Below, piece after piece: positions 8,806-16,971 of a DNA stretch of 64,000 bases (its first letter is position 1; each line of letters starts with the position of its first letter). The position numbers were made by a program, and so were the translations under genes. The notes below the pieces were generated by a model. That model ran no database searches. It had not been told where the DNA came from and saw nothing but the letters and a program-made list of their open reading frames with translations. Source of the stretch: Cochlodiniinecator piscidefendens (lineage in GTDB: Bacteria; Pseudomonadota; Alphaproteobacteria; Rhodobacterales; Rhodobacteraceae); assembly GCF_011326755.1 (NCBI RefSeq), contig NZ_JAAOIE010000003.1, forward strand, positions 62,001 to 126,000, read 5' to 3'.

Positions 8806-9633
8806 ATGTCAAACGCCCAACTAGAGACCGCAATCGAAGCCGCTTGGGACGCCCGTGATACCATCACATCCGCGACCACAGGCGAAATGCGCGACGCGAT
8901 CGAAGACACTCTGAACGCGCTTGATAGCGGTAAGCTCCGGGTTGCAGAACCACGCCCAGACGGCAATTGGCACGTCAATCAATGGGCGAAAAAAGCTGTT
9001 CTTCTCGGGTTCCGCATTAAGGATATGGAACACCAAGAAGGCGGCCCGCAAGGCGCTGGTTGGTGGGATAAAGTCGACAGCAAATTCAAAGGCTGGGGTG
9101 ACGCGGAATGGACCGCTGCTGGCTTCCGTGCGGTTCCAAATTGCGTTGTTCGCAAATCCGCCTTCATCGCACCCGGCGCGGTTTTGATGCCGTCGTTCGT
9201 GAATATCGGCGCTTATGTCGGCGAAGGCACCATGGTTGATACATGGGCGACTGTTGGGTCATGTGCACAAATCGGTAAAAACGTGCACCTATCAGGCGGT
9301 GTTGGTATCGGCGGGGTTCTTGAACCTATGCAGGCTGGCCCGACAATTATTGAAGACAACTGTTTCATCGGCGCGCGCTCTGAAGTTGTCGAAGGATGCA
9401 TCGTGCGCGAAGGCGCTGTTTTGGGGATGGGTGTGTTCATCGGCCAGTCCACAAAAATCGTAGACCGTGAAACAGGCGAAGTCATGTATGGCGAAGTGCC
9501 CGCTGGTTCGGTTGTGGTTGCCGGGTCAATGCCATCTAAAAATGGCATCAACCTTTACTGCGCTGTGATCGTGAAAAAGGTCGACGCAAAGACGCGTTCA
9601 AAAACCTCTATCAACGAATTGCTCCGCGATTAA
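8806..9633 (+). CDS. dapD: 2,3,4,5-tetrahydropyridine-2,6-dicarboxylate N-succinyltransferase
   Basis: Succinyl-CoA-dependent step of lysine/diaminopimelate synthesis. 275 residues from ATG 8806, which has GGAGGG at 8795-8800; a longer frame from 8743 lacks a ribosome-binding site. The C-terminal two thirds is a left-handed beta-helix of hexapeptide repeats ([20 protein letters not shown], then [14 protein letters not shown], and [14 protein letters not shown]). The closing [10 protein letters not shown] is typical. The partner step dapE lies 6.1 kb downstream, separated by a block of Hint-domain genes. The stop overlaps the stop of the convergent Hint gene by four bases. Confidence 0.96.
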   Translation: MSNAQLETAIEAAWDARDTITSATTGEMRDAIEDTLNALDSGKLRVAEPRPDGNWHVNQWAKKAVLLGFRIKDMEHQEGGPQGAGWWDKVDSKFKGWGDAEWTAAGFRAVPNCVVRKSAFIAPGAVLMPSFVNIGAYVGEGTMVDTWATVGSCAQIGKNVHLSGGVGIGGVLEPMQAGPTIIEDNCFIGARSEVVEGCIVREGAVLGMGVFIGQSTKIVDRETGEVMYGEVPAGSVVVAGSMPSKNGINLYCAVIVKKVDAKTRSKTSINELLRD

Positions 9634-11201
9634 TGTTTTAGCAATGCGCGGCTTTCAAAGCTGCGCAATGTGACACGCGCTGTCGGGCCATACCCATCGC
9701 CCGTCAGCGCATCAACTTGCGGCATCAGACGTAAAATTTCGTCGCGGGTTTCAGAATCAAAACTATCCAGTGTTTGCTGACCGGGGTGGTAGCTTTCGCT
9801 TAGTAAGCCGTTCGCCGTGATGATTTCGTGCTGATCAAACAATAGATGGAAATAGCGTACTTCTTTCCCATCTGCACGGCGACGAACTGCCGTGTCATTG
9901 ATTAAGTCTTTTGCTTTCACCAACACTTCCCGAGATCCGAATAGCAATTCTGCTGTTGCAGAATTTAGCAGTACACGGTGGTTTGCAGAAATTTCAATTT
10001 CGTCATGTGTGCCGAAGGTGTTCGCATTAATCACAATAGGGGCGTCATCGCCGCAGGCCTTACGTGTGCTTTGGCCAATCCAGCGCAATGTTTGTTGTCC
10101 GTGATCTTGAGTGACGATCTTGTCGCCAGCGCATAGGTCTTCGATCAGTCGTGGCCCGTGGCGGGTTTTTATGTAAGTGCCCGCAACAAAACAGGGAATT
10201 GTTGTCAAATTAACAAAGCCGACGTCTGTGTTCCCGTCTGCGTCGGTAACCGTGTATGAGAAGGTGTTGGTCTCATCGTCGCCGTCGGACACTGCTGTAA
10301 TAGTGCCGTCTGCATTCAGTGTGATCATTTCGCCAGTTGAAAGCGTGACGGTGTCACCTGCGGTGACAGGCTGCCCGTTGATCATTGTGATTGTTAACGC
10401 ACCAGCAACGCTCGAGGCATCATTATCAAGAATATCAAAGGTCCCTGGGGTTTCCCCATTCACTTCAATATCGTCATCGGTTGCAATAAGCGCAGTTTGA
10501 ACACTGTCGCCAGCAATCATGAGGTTACTGTCATACACCCCATCACCAGAGTCAGCGATGCCGATTTTTATGTGATTTACCTCACCCGGAGTAACAGGTG
10601 CTTTCAATGTCATAGTGACGGTAAAGCCGTCCATCTCTGTGTTGGCAACTTCGTCATCTGAGGGATTATCAATGTACAGATTCTGATTGCTGGTATCGTT
10701 GATATTGTCGATTGAAATATCGCCATCACCGACGGTTAGCGTTGCTTGGACCCCGTTGACCCAAACGCCCACTGCGTCGTTAAATCCGCTGTCGACATAT
10801 TCTAAATACTCTTCAGAGGAAAAGGTGACCTGCATGGTCAAAACGCTGCCTTGAGGTATAAAATCAGCCTCGAAGACTGCGGCGTCATACGTTGCGGCTC
10901 CAGCAATTCCAGTTAGATCAGAATCTCCGCCCAATCCATGGTTGGTACTGGTGCTTGCGCTACTGTTTACATCACCGCTGCTGTTTGTGATGCTGGTTGC
11001 ATTCCCTGTCGAGAGAATGACGCCGGTATCCGAGGGGGTAACGCCAGGCGCGGTGGCATCGCCATCACTGTATATACCAGAAGCGCCCGTTGCACCCGTA
11101 TATGACGCGGACTGAATATCTATTCCAGACCCAAACATTGCATTGGCCATATCATCCGCTGTGGCAGACGTGTCGATAGGAAGCTCTGAAGCTACAGGCA
11201 T
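9630..11201 (-). CDS. Choice-of-anchor L and Hint domain protein (copy 1)
   Basis: 523-residue, strongly acidic, Asp/Thr/Gly-rich protein, probably secreted or surface-located by a signal-peptide-independent route, since no N-terminal signal peptide is visible. Residues 1-240 resemble the choice-of-anchor L domain ([41 protein letters not shown]). Residues 245-335 look like one cadherin/Ig-like repeat ([39 protein letters not shown]). From residue 335 comes a Hint domain: [15 protein letters not shown] with putative nucleophile Cys337, then [18 protein letters not shown] and LFDQHEI. Hint domains self-cleave in hedgehogs and inteins. ATG 11201 follows AGAGGTGATTCT. Paralogue of the gene at 13908-15479. 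Confidence 0.85.
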   Translation of the reverse strand: MPVASELPIDTSATADDMANAMFGSGIDIQSASYTGATGASGIYSDGDATAPGVTPSDTGVILSTGNATSITNSSGDVNSSASTSTNHGLGGDSDLTGIAGAATYDAAVFEADFIPQGSVLTMQVTFSSEEYLEYVDSGFNDAVGVWVNGVQATLTVGDGDISIDNINDTSNQNLYIDNPSDDEVANTEMDGFTVTMTLKAPVTPGEVNHIKIGIADSGDGVYDSNLMIAGDSVQTALIATDDDIEVNGETPGTFDILDNDASSVAGALTITMINGQPVTAGDTVTLSTGEMITLNADGTITAVSDGDDETNTFSYTVTDADGNTDVGFVNLTTIPCFVAGTYIKTRHGPRLIEDLCAGDKIVTQDHGQQTLRWIGQSTRKACGDDAPIVINANTFGTHDEIEISANHRVLLNSATAELLFGSREVLVKAKDLINDTAVRRRADGKEVRYFHLLFDQHEIITANGLLSESYHPGQQTLDSFDSETRDEILRLMPQVDALTGDGYGPTARVTLRSFESRALLKH

Positions 11202-11312
11202 AGAATCACCTCTAATAATTTACTCGTTATGTTCTCCAATATGTAATAATAATGGCTTAAATGTGGAAGATCGAATGTTGCCAGTTCGGCGGAAGCGCGC
11301 TAAGCCCGGGCC

Positions 11313-11657
11313 ATGACACAAAAGAAATCGCAGAATTCTCGCCAGCAAGTTTACACCCTTTTGGTTCAGGTGGGCCGTAAGGATGGCGATGGCTTGCCTA
11401 AAAATGCAACCGGGGGCGCACTTATGATTTACGCTTCGGGCGTGGATGAAGCCGAAGCTGTTCGCGAAACGGTTGCGATTCTTAAGCAGGCGGACCTCGC
11501 GCCGCTGGATGTGTCTGGCTATGGCACGCTCGACGAACGTTTAGCCGAAGGTCACGATATCAGCGACGAAGAGCGCGAATTGATGGAACGTGCTTTGGCG
11601 GAGAACTCCGTTGTTGTCGCGCAAATGACGCCGTTTTATGATGGGTTTGAGATCTAA
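11313..11657 (+). CDS. Small conserved-looking hypothetical protein
   Basis: 114-residue soluble protein starting MTQKKSQNSRQQVYTLLVQV, with a basic N-terminus, an alpha/beta middle part and an acidic helix (SDEERELMERALAENSVVVA). I do not recognise a characterised family. It sits between dapD and dapE on their strand, and its codon use looks like theirs, so it may be an original member of the dap neighbourhood into which the minus-strand genes were inserted. The stop overlaps the stop of the convergent channel gene by four bases. Confidence 0.7.
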   Translation: MTQKKSQNSRQQVYTLLVQVGRKDGDGLPKNATGGALMIYASGVDEAEAVRETVAILKQADLAPLDVSGYGTLDERLAEGHDISDEERELMERALAENSVVVAQMTPFYDGFEI

Positions 11658-12715
11658 GACGCAATCCCGAACCATTTCTCACGGATTTCTTCATAAGTCC
11701 CGTTTTCGCGTAAGCGTAGCAGGCCTCTATTTAGCTGCTCAGCCTGAGTGCTCCCTGCAGGAAGCGCTATGCCGTAGTTTTCTGGCATGAATACGCGTCC
11801 TGTTAATCCAGCTTTTTGATCGTTCTGTTGCGCGATGTAATAGGCTAATATTGGGGCGTCAAACACAACGGCGTTGAGTGAATTTGCCTCGAATGCTTCG
11901 AGCATACTATCTAAGTCGCTATATCTGATATGGGCTATATCTCGTGAGCTCAGGAAAGCGCTCGCGGTAGAGCCTTCGATTGTACCGACTTGCTGGTCAT
12001 ATAAGTCATTTACCGAAGTAACCGTGCTCTGAATTGCATTGATGGTTAAGGCCGCAGTGATCTTTGCAACGAAAACCGATACAAAAAACAATGAAGACAG
12101 GACCATAAAAATTCCCAGTATTCGACCTAAGGGCGAACGCGGCACACGTTCTTCAAATCCACCATTTACAATAAGATTAAGGGCCCACCAAAACGCAGGG
12201 AAAGTGGCCTCGCCAGGGGCAAGATCGAAATAGGGTTGATGCTTACGTTCCAGTAACCACATCAACATACCACCGCCTAACAACAAGCCGAAGGCGAACA
12301 AAATCGCGAACAGGACTTCGCCTGAAGCAAACACAGCAAATACAGATCCCCAACCACTGCTATTCGTTGAATGCGTCATGATTTGCAGGCCAGATCCAAA
12401 AATCGGTTGAGTGAAATCCATAATGGCTTCACGTTCCGCGGTGATGGATATGTTTGCGGCTGCCGCGTCGGCTTCGCCGGTTTCCACCAGTGAAAGCATT
12501 TCAGCAAAGCTGTCTGTACGTATAATCTCGAAACTTTGTCCACTTTCCGCCATTAGGGCAGTGATTAAATCGATGGAAAACCCCGTTTCCACCCCATTTT
12601 CCACCATCGAAAACGGAGGGCGTGTTACAGTGGCTATCGTAAAATCCTGAGCAAGTGCTTCCTGCGTAATAAGCATCAGTAATATTGCGCTCAAAAGCGA
12701 TTTAATGCTCTTCAT
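11654..12715 (-). CDS. Prokaryotic ionotropic glutamate-receptor-like channel (SBP_bac_3 plus pore)
   Basis: 353 residues. A signal peptide (ends EALAQ, about residue 22) is followed by the first lobe of a periplasmic amino-acid-binding domain (PFSMVENGVETGFSIDLI; ANISITAERE at 87-96). Then come a hydrophobic helix (about 125-155), a pore-loop-like stretch (PAFWWALNLIVNGGFEERVP, 173-192) and a second helix (about 196-220). The second ligand-binding lobe begins QQVGTIEGSTASAFL. This lobe-TM-pore-TM-lobe order is that of GluR0-type bacterial glutamate receptor channels. The position of the K+ filter TVGYGD is occupied by NGGFEE, so potassium selectivity is doubtful. ATG at 12715; divergently neighboured by no promoter partner, and downstream of the Hint gene at 12783-13853. 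Confidence 0.8.
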   Translation of the reverse strand: MKSIKSLLSAILLMLITQEALAQDFTIATVTRPPFSMVENGVETGFSIDLITALMAESGQSFEIIRTDSFAEMLSLVETGEADAAAANISITAEREAIMDFTQPIFGSGLQIMTHSTNSSGWGSVFAVFASGEVLFAILFAFGLLLGGGMLMWLLERKHQPYFDLAPGEATFPAFWWALNLIVNGGFEERVPRSPLGRILGIFMVLSSLFFVSVFVAKITAALTINAIQSTVTSVNDLYDQQVGTIEGSTASAFLSSRDIAHIRYSDLDSMLEAFEANSLNAVVFDAPILAYYIAQQNDQKAGLTGRVFMPENYGIALPAGSTQAEQLNRGLLRLRENGTYEEIREKWFGIAS

Positions 12716-12782
12716 ATTTTTCCCCCAGCCGAGACAATGTAGAATGTCATCGAAAGGAAAATTTAACCTATATGTTAGGGGA

Positions 12783-13853
12783 TCACAATGCCATGTTGCG
12801 TCGCATAGCGCGTAGTGTGTGCGCCTCGTGCGAACGCAGCTTCGGATAACGCGTGCTGGCGTGGATCGGGGCCGAAGCAGGTGGTCCTTTGATCGGGACG
12901 TCTTTTGTGTGCAAACTGCTTTCTAAGCGCGCACCACCAACATTTAAAATGGCATGTTCATCAAGCAGAATTTGATAATACCGAACCATGCGCAGGCGTG
13001 TTTCTTTTAGAATTGATTGTTCGTTTACAAGATGTCTGGCCTCTACCAGCGCTTCTTCCACGCCAAAGAGATATTCGAGCATGCTTTCCTCAAGAAACAG
13101 GTTTTGACGCGGAGCAATCAAAAGGTCGCGACCATTGAGATCATGATACGGCGCGCGCAGTCGTAAAGGGCGAAATTGCCCGGCTGCCGGAATATTACGA
13201 ACACCGATCCATCGAATGGGAAGCGGACCTAAATCTTCGGTTAGGACCAATTGCCCGATCTTGAGGTCTTCGATTGGGCAGTACCCTGAAGGGGTTAGGA
13301 CGCGCGCAGGCGCCGCAATTGCGGATCCAAGGCTAACGGGTTCAACCTCGTTCGAAAAGCTATAGAAAAGCAACTTTGGATGGGCTTTCGCCAAATGCCT
13401 TAGCCGCGTCATATCCTCTAAGTTGCGGCGGTGCACCGGAAGAGGAGCGTCAAAATCAAACATATCGATTTGACCAGAAGCGATGCATTCGACGCTAAGC
13501 CCTCCGATCTGCAATCCTTCAGACCAATGATAAACCACCCGAAACCCGCTACGTAATGCTTTTTCAGGTAAGGTGACAGTGCAGTGTTTCTTTTGACCGT
13601 CAAATTCATGTCGAAACGTCAAGGTGAGGTCAGATGTTAAACGTGCACCCATCCGAAAACGTTGATCTTCCGAACGAAAATTGAACAAGACTATGGCGTC
13701 GGCGATAAAATCAACTGGAGCGACTTCAAATACCATACTGCCATCGCGCAAAACAGTGTTTGAAGTTTGTGTTGTATCAACAGGAAACCACTGCGCTGCA
13801 GACTTCGTATGCCAATTGGCATTTTCAAAGGAACACAGTGAAACCCAAGTCAT
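12783..13853 (-). CDS. Hint-domain protein with degenerate active site
   Basis: 356 residues. The N-terminal 170 residues are unlike the two flanking Hint proteins and not recognised. From about residue 178 the C-terminal half aligns by eye with the Hint domains next door: VLTPSGYCPIEDLKIGQLVL, then IRWIGVRN, LEYLFGVEEALVEARHLVNE, and YYQILLDEHAIL. At the place of the nucleophile Cys (CFVAGT in the neighbours) this protein has AAPAR. The conserved HRVL is replaced by QNLF (about 250-253). Autoprocessing therefore looks impossible. ATG 13853 has GGAG eight bases upstream. Lies between the two intact paralogues, separated by short gaps, so possibly co-transcribed with the upstream copy. Confidence 0.75.
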   Translation of the reverse strand: MTWVSLCSFENANWHTKSAAQWFPVDTTQTSNTVLRDGSMVFEVAPVDFIADAIVLFNFRSEDQRFRMGARLTSDLTLTFRHEFDGQKKHCTVTLPEKALRSGFRVVYHWSEGLQIGGLSVECIASGQIDMFDFDAPLPVHRRNLEDMTRLRHLAKAHPKLLFYSFSNEVEPVSLGSAIAAPARVLTPSGYCPIEDLKIGQLVLTEDLGPLPIRWIGVRNIPAAGQFRPLRLRAPYHDLNGRDLLIAPRQNLFLEESMLEYLFGVEEALVEARHLVNEQSILKETRLRMVRYYQILLDEHAILNVGGARLESSLHTKDVPIKGPPASAPIHASTRYPKLRSHEAHTLRAMRRNMAL

Positions 13854-13907
13854 GGACGCGACTCCATACTTTCAGTTGCTTCTGTATAGCTGATGCTAAG
13901 GTGTTTT

Positions 13908-15479
13908 TTAAGCTGCGGATTGGGCAAACAACACCTGCGCTTCATATGATTTCAAAGTACGGCGTGCTGCCGGGCTATATCCTTCACCGGTATGGGGGTC
14001 GAGTTCAGGAAAGATTGTGCAAATTTCCTCTACAATGTCGCGCTCAAAGCAATGGCTTGTTTGCGGTCCTGGGAGGAAACTTTCGGTCGCCAACCCTTCT
14101 GAGTAGATGACCTGATGTTGATCAAACAGTAAATGCACATACTCCACATCGCCACCTTCCATGGCGCGTACCGAATGGTCGTTGACCAAATCTTTCGCCG
14201 CGACCAGAACTTCGGTTTCACCAAACAGTAACTCAGCAAGACTGTCGCGGATCAAAACCCGGTGCTGTGGGGACACAAGCAAAGTTTCGTGATCGCCAAA
14301 CGTTTTGGCCCGAATACGGATCGGTGCAAAATTGCCAATTGCCGGAACAGTGCGGCGCCCAATCCAACGCAAAGGCTGCGCCCCGTGGTCATGTGTTTCG
14401 ATCATGTCGCCGGGTTGCAATGTTTCGACGGGAAACTCGCCGTCAGGGGTCAAAATCAACGTGCCGGCAACAAAACAAGGGATCGTATCGACGGTGACGA
14501 TCCCAATGTCGGAATGCCCGGTGCTGCTTTCTGTGGTGTAGGTGAAATTCACCTCTTCGACGTCAGCATCCGCAACGATGGTCACTGTGCCATCGGCGTT
14601 TAGTGTTACGGTTTGCCCGGTGTTCAACGTTACCGTGTCGCCTGCAGAAACCGCTACACCATTGATATGCGTAATGGTAAGCGTGCCGCCGGTGTTATTG
14701 ATATCATTGGCGAGCAGATCAGTTGTATGTGTGCCGCCAACATACATCGTTGTTGAATCATCATCAGCAACCAACAATGTCTGAACGCTGTCGCCACCGA
14801 TAAGCAATGTTGAATCATAGCTGGAATCGGAAACATCGGCGACACCGATACGGATCGAATTGACGACGCCAGAGTTTACAGGGATCGTCAAAGATAGCGT
14901 AAGCGTGACGCCGTCCATTTCTGTGTTCAACGCGTCGTTGGTGTTATCTTGGTACAGATTGGTCTGTTGTGAAACATTGGTGACGTTCACATCACCATCG
15001 CCGAAACTGATTGGTACGTGCGTGCCATTGATCCAAACACCGATCACATCGTTATAGGCGGACGAGACGTATTCAGGGAATTCTTCAGACGAAAATGTGA
15101 ATTGCATCGTCATTAAATCCCCAGTGGGGATGAAATCAACGTTTAGGATGGAAGCGTCGTAAGTACGCGTGCCAGCCAATGCATTAAAATCGGAATCGCC
15201 ATCGATACCATTAAAGGTATTAGATGAGGTGTTGGTGTTGTGGTTGGAAGAACCAAATCCATTGGTAAAGCGGCTCGTGTATCCTGTCGAGAGGATAACA
15301 CCAGTGTCTCCGGGCGTTACACCGGGAGAGGTCGCATCGCCATCAGAGTAAGTTCCTGAGGACCAATAGTCGCCATTATAGGTGGCGCCTACAACTGTGA
15401 CACCATCCCCAAAAATCGCGTTGGCCATTTCCGTGGCCGTCGCACTGTTATCAATCGGAAGTTCCGATGCCGCTACCAT
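13908..15479 (-). CDS. Choice-of-anchor L and Hint domain protein (copy 2)
   Basis: 523 residues from ATG 15479, exactly the length of copy 1; this start has GGGGA in front and gives MVAASELPIDNSATATEMAN, parallel to copy 1, whereas the upstream Met at 15506 adds nine unrelated residues. Architecture is the same: choice-of-anchor L region (TFSSEEFPEYVSSAYNDVIG), one Ig/cadherin-like repeat (LNADGTVTIVADAD), then a Hint domain starting [15 protein letters not shown] with intact Cys, followed by LRWIGRRTVPA, SPQHRVLI and LFDQHQVI. No classical signal peptide. Probably exported and surface or matrix associated; self-cleavage at the Cys is predicted from the family, not shown. Confidence 0.85.
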   Translation of the reverse strand: MVAASELPIDNSATATEMANAIFGDGVTVVGATYNGDYWSSGTYSDGDATSPGVTPGDTGVILSTGYTSRFTNGFGSSNHNTNTSSNTFNGIDGDSDFNALAGTRTYDASILNVDFIPTGDLMTMQFTFSSEEFPEYVSSAYNDVIGVWINGTHVPISFGDGDVNVTNVSQQTNLYQDNTNDALNTEMDGVTLTLSLTIPVNSGVVNSIRIGVADVSDSSYDSTLLIGGDSVQTLLVADDDSTTMYVGGTHTTDLLANDINNTGGTLTITHINGVAVSAGDTVTLNTGQTVTLNADGTVTIVADADVEEVNFTYTTESSTGHSDIGIVTVDTIPCFVAGTLILTPDGEFPVETLQPGDMIETHDHGAQPLRWIGRRTVPAIGNFAPIRIRAKTFGDHETLLVSPQHRVLIRDSLAELLFGETEVLVAAKDLVNDHSVRAMEGGDVEYVHLLFDQHQVIYSEGLATESFLPGPQTSHCFERDIVEEICTIFPELDPHTGEGYSPAARRTLKSYEAQVLFAQSAA

Positions 15480-15778
15480 TTTTGTCCCCGCCCCAACGGG
15501 AGACAAAGCAAACTTGTGACCCGATTTTCCTCGGGTTTATGTGAAACTTAGATACCGTTTACTGCTCTGTTTGGATCTTTGCGATCCAGTTTGCCCTGCC
15601 TCGGGTCTATTCATTAGCAGTAGGTTAAGCGTAAATTCGCCAAAGTGTTAACAGAATTTGAACGCATTGATCTTTTGCATAGGGCGTGTTGTGTCTTCCC
15701 TGCAACGAAAAGGGTAATATCTGGCGTTGCGATGGGGCGGCGGGGGCTTTACTCATACCCTAAATGAGGAGACCCACC

Positions 15779-16933
15779 ATGACCAATGCCCCAGTGGATG
15801 CCGTTGATCTGACAGCTAAATTGATTCAATGCGCGTCTGTAACCCCGGACGAAGGCGGCGCTTTAGTGCTTCTAGAAACTCTCCTTTCAGGGGCGGGGTT
15901 TGACTGCACGCGGGTCGATCGTGGTGGTATCGCCAACCTTTATGCACGCTGGGGGGACAAAGCCCACGCCAAGAGCTTTGGCTTCAACGGGCATACAGAT
16001 GTTGTTCCGCTTGGTGACATTGATGCTTGGACCGTTGATCCCTTTGGCGGTGAAATCAAAGACGGTTTTCTATGGGGGCGCGGTGCGACCGACATGAAAT
16101 CTGGCGTTGCGGCCTTTGCGGCGGCGGCGATTGATTTTGTTACGCAAACACCACCTGACGGTGCGGTGATCCTTGCCATTACCGGCGACGAAGAAGGCGA
16201 CGCCAAAGACGGCACCGTCGCGCTGCTGGATTGGATGGACGCCAAAGGCGAAGCGATGACTGCCTGCCTCGTTGGCGAACCAACATGCCCCAACACTATG
16301 GGTGAAATGATGAAAATCGGGCGGCGCGGGTCGATGACTGCCTACTTCACAGCAACAGGTGTGCAAGGCCATTCCGCCTATCCACACCGCGCGAAAAACC
16401 CGCTTCCGGCGATTGCGAACCTTGTTAGCCGACTGGCGTCTCACACATTGGACGAAGGCACCGATCACTTTGATGCCTCTACACTGGCTGTGACCACAAT
16501 TGACACCGGCAACACCGCAAACAACGTGATCCCGGCCCAAACCAAATCCACTGTGAACATCCGTTTTAACGATGCGCACACCTCAGCTGACCTAACCGAT
16601 TGGCTCCGCAATGAGGCGGCGATCGTGACCCAAGAAACCGGCGTGCAGATTGATATGGATGTTTCCGTTTCTGGCGAAAGCTTTGTCACAGCTCCTGGCC
16701 CATTGTCAGCGATGATTTCCGCCGCGGTTGAGGCTGAGCTGGGCATGACACCCGAAATGTCCACCTCTGGCGGCACCTCTGACGCCCGCTTTGTCAAAAA
16801 CCATTGCCCGGTGGTTGAATTTGGCCTCGTTGGCAAAACAATGCATCAGGTGGATGAACGCGTCGAAGTGGCCCAGATTCCGCAACTCAAGGCGATATAT
16901 AGCCGTATCCTGCGCGACTACTTTGCCGACTAG
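15779..16933 (+). CDS. dapE: Succinyl-diaminopimelate desuccinylase
   Basis: Zinc-dependent hydrolase of the M20 family that removes succinate from N-succinyl-LL-diaminopimelate, two steps after DapD in lysine and peptidoglycan precursor synthesis. 384 residues from ATG 15779, chosen because GAGGAGA lies just upstream; an in-frame ATG at 15764 precedes that ribosome-binding site. Motifs: [13 protein letters not shown] with the first metal His and catalytic Asp, [11 protein letters not shown] with the bridging Asp, TGDEEGDA with the general-base Glu, and the late [10 protein letters not shown]. Followed 38 bases later by rnr. Confidence 0.96.
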   Translation: MTNAPVDAVDLTAKLIQCASVTPDEGGALVLLETLLSGAGFDCTRVDRGGIANLYARWGDKAHAKSFGFNGHTDVVPLGDIDAWTVDPFGGEIKDGFLWGRGATDMKSGVAAFAAAAIDFVTQTPPDGAVILAITGDEEGDAKDGTVALLDWMDAKGEAMTACLVGEPTCPNTMGEMMKIGRRGSMTAYFTATGVQGHSAYPHRAKNPLPAIANLVSRLASHTLDEGTDHFDASTLAVTTIDTGNTANNVIPAQTKSTVNIRFNDAHTSADLTDWLRNEAAIVTQETGVQIDMDVSVSGESFVTAPGPLSAMISAAVEAELGMTPEMSTSGGTSDARFVKNHCPVVEFGLVGKTMHQVDERVEVAQIPQLKAIYSRILRDYFAD

Positions 16934-16971
16934 CGCGTGACCTGCTGCCAGAACCGTGTTAGGGCAGCCAA

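Noticed and set aside
9630-15479. Reading the Hint proteins as inteins
   Set aside because: There is no split host protein or homing endonuclease, and the Hint domain lies at the C-terminal part of extracellular-type proteins, as in bacterial surface Hint proteins.
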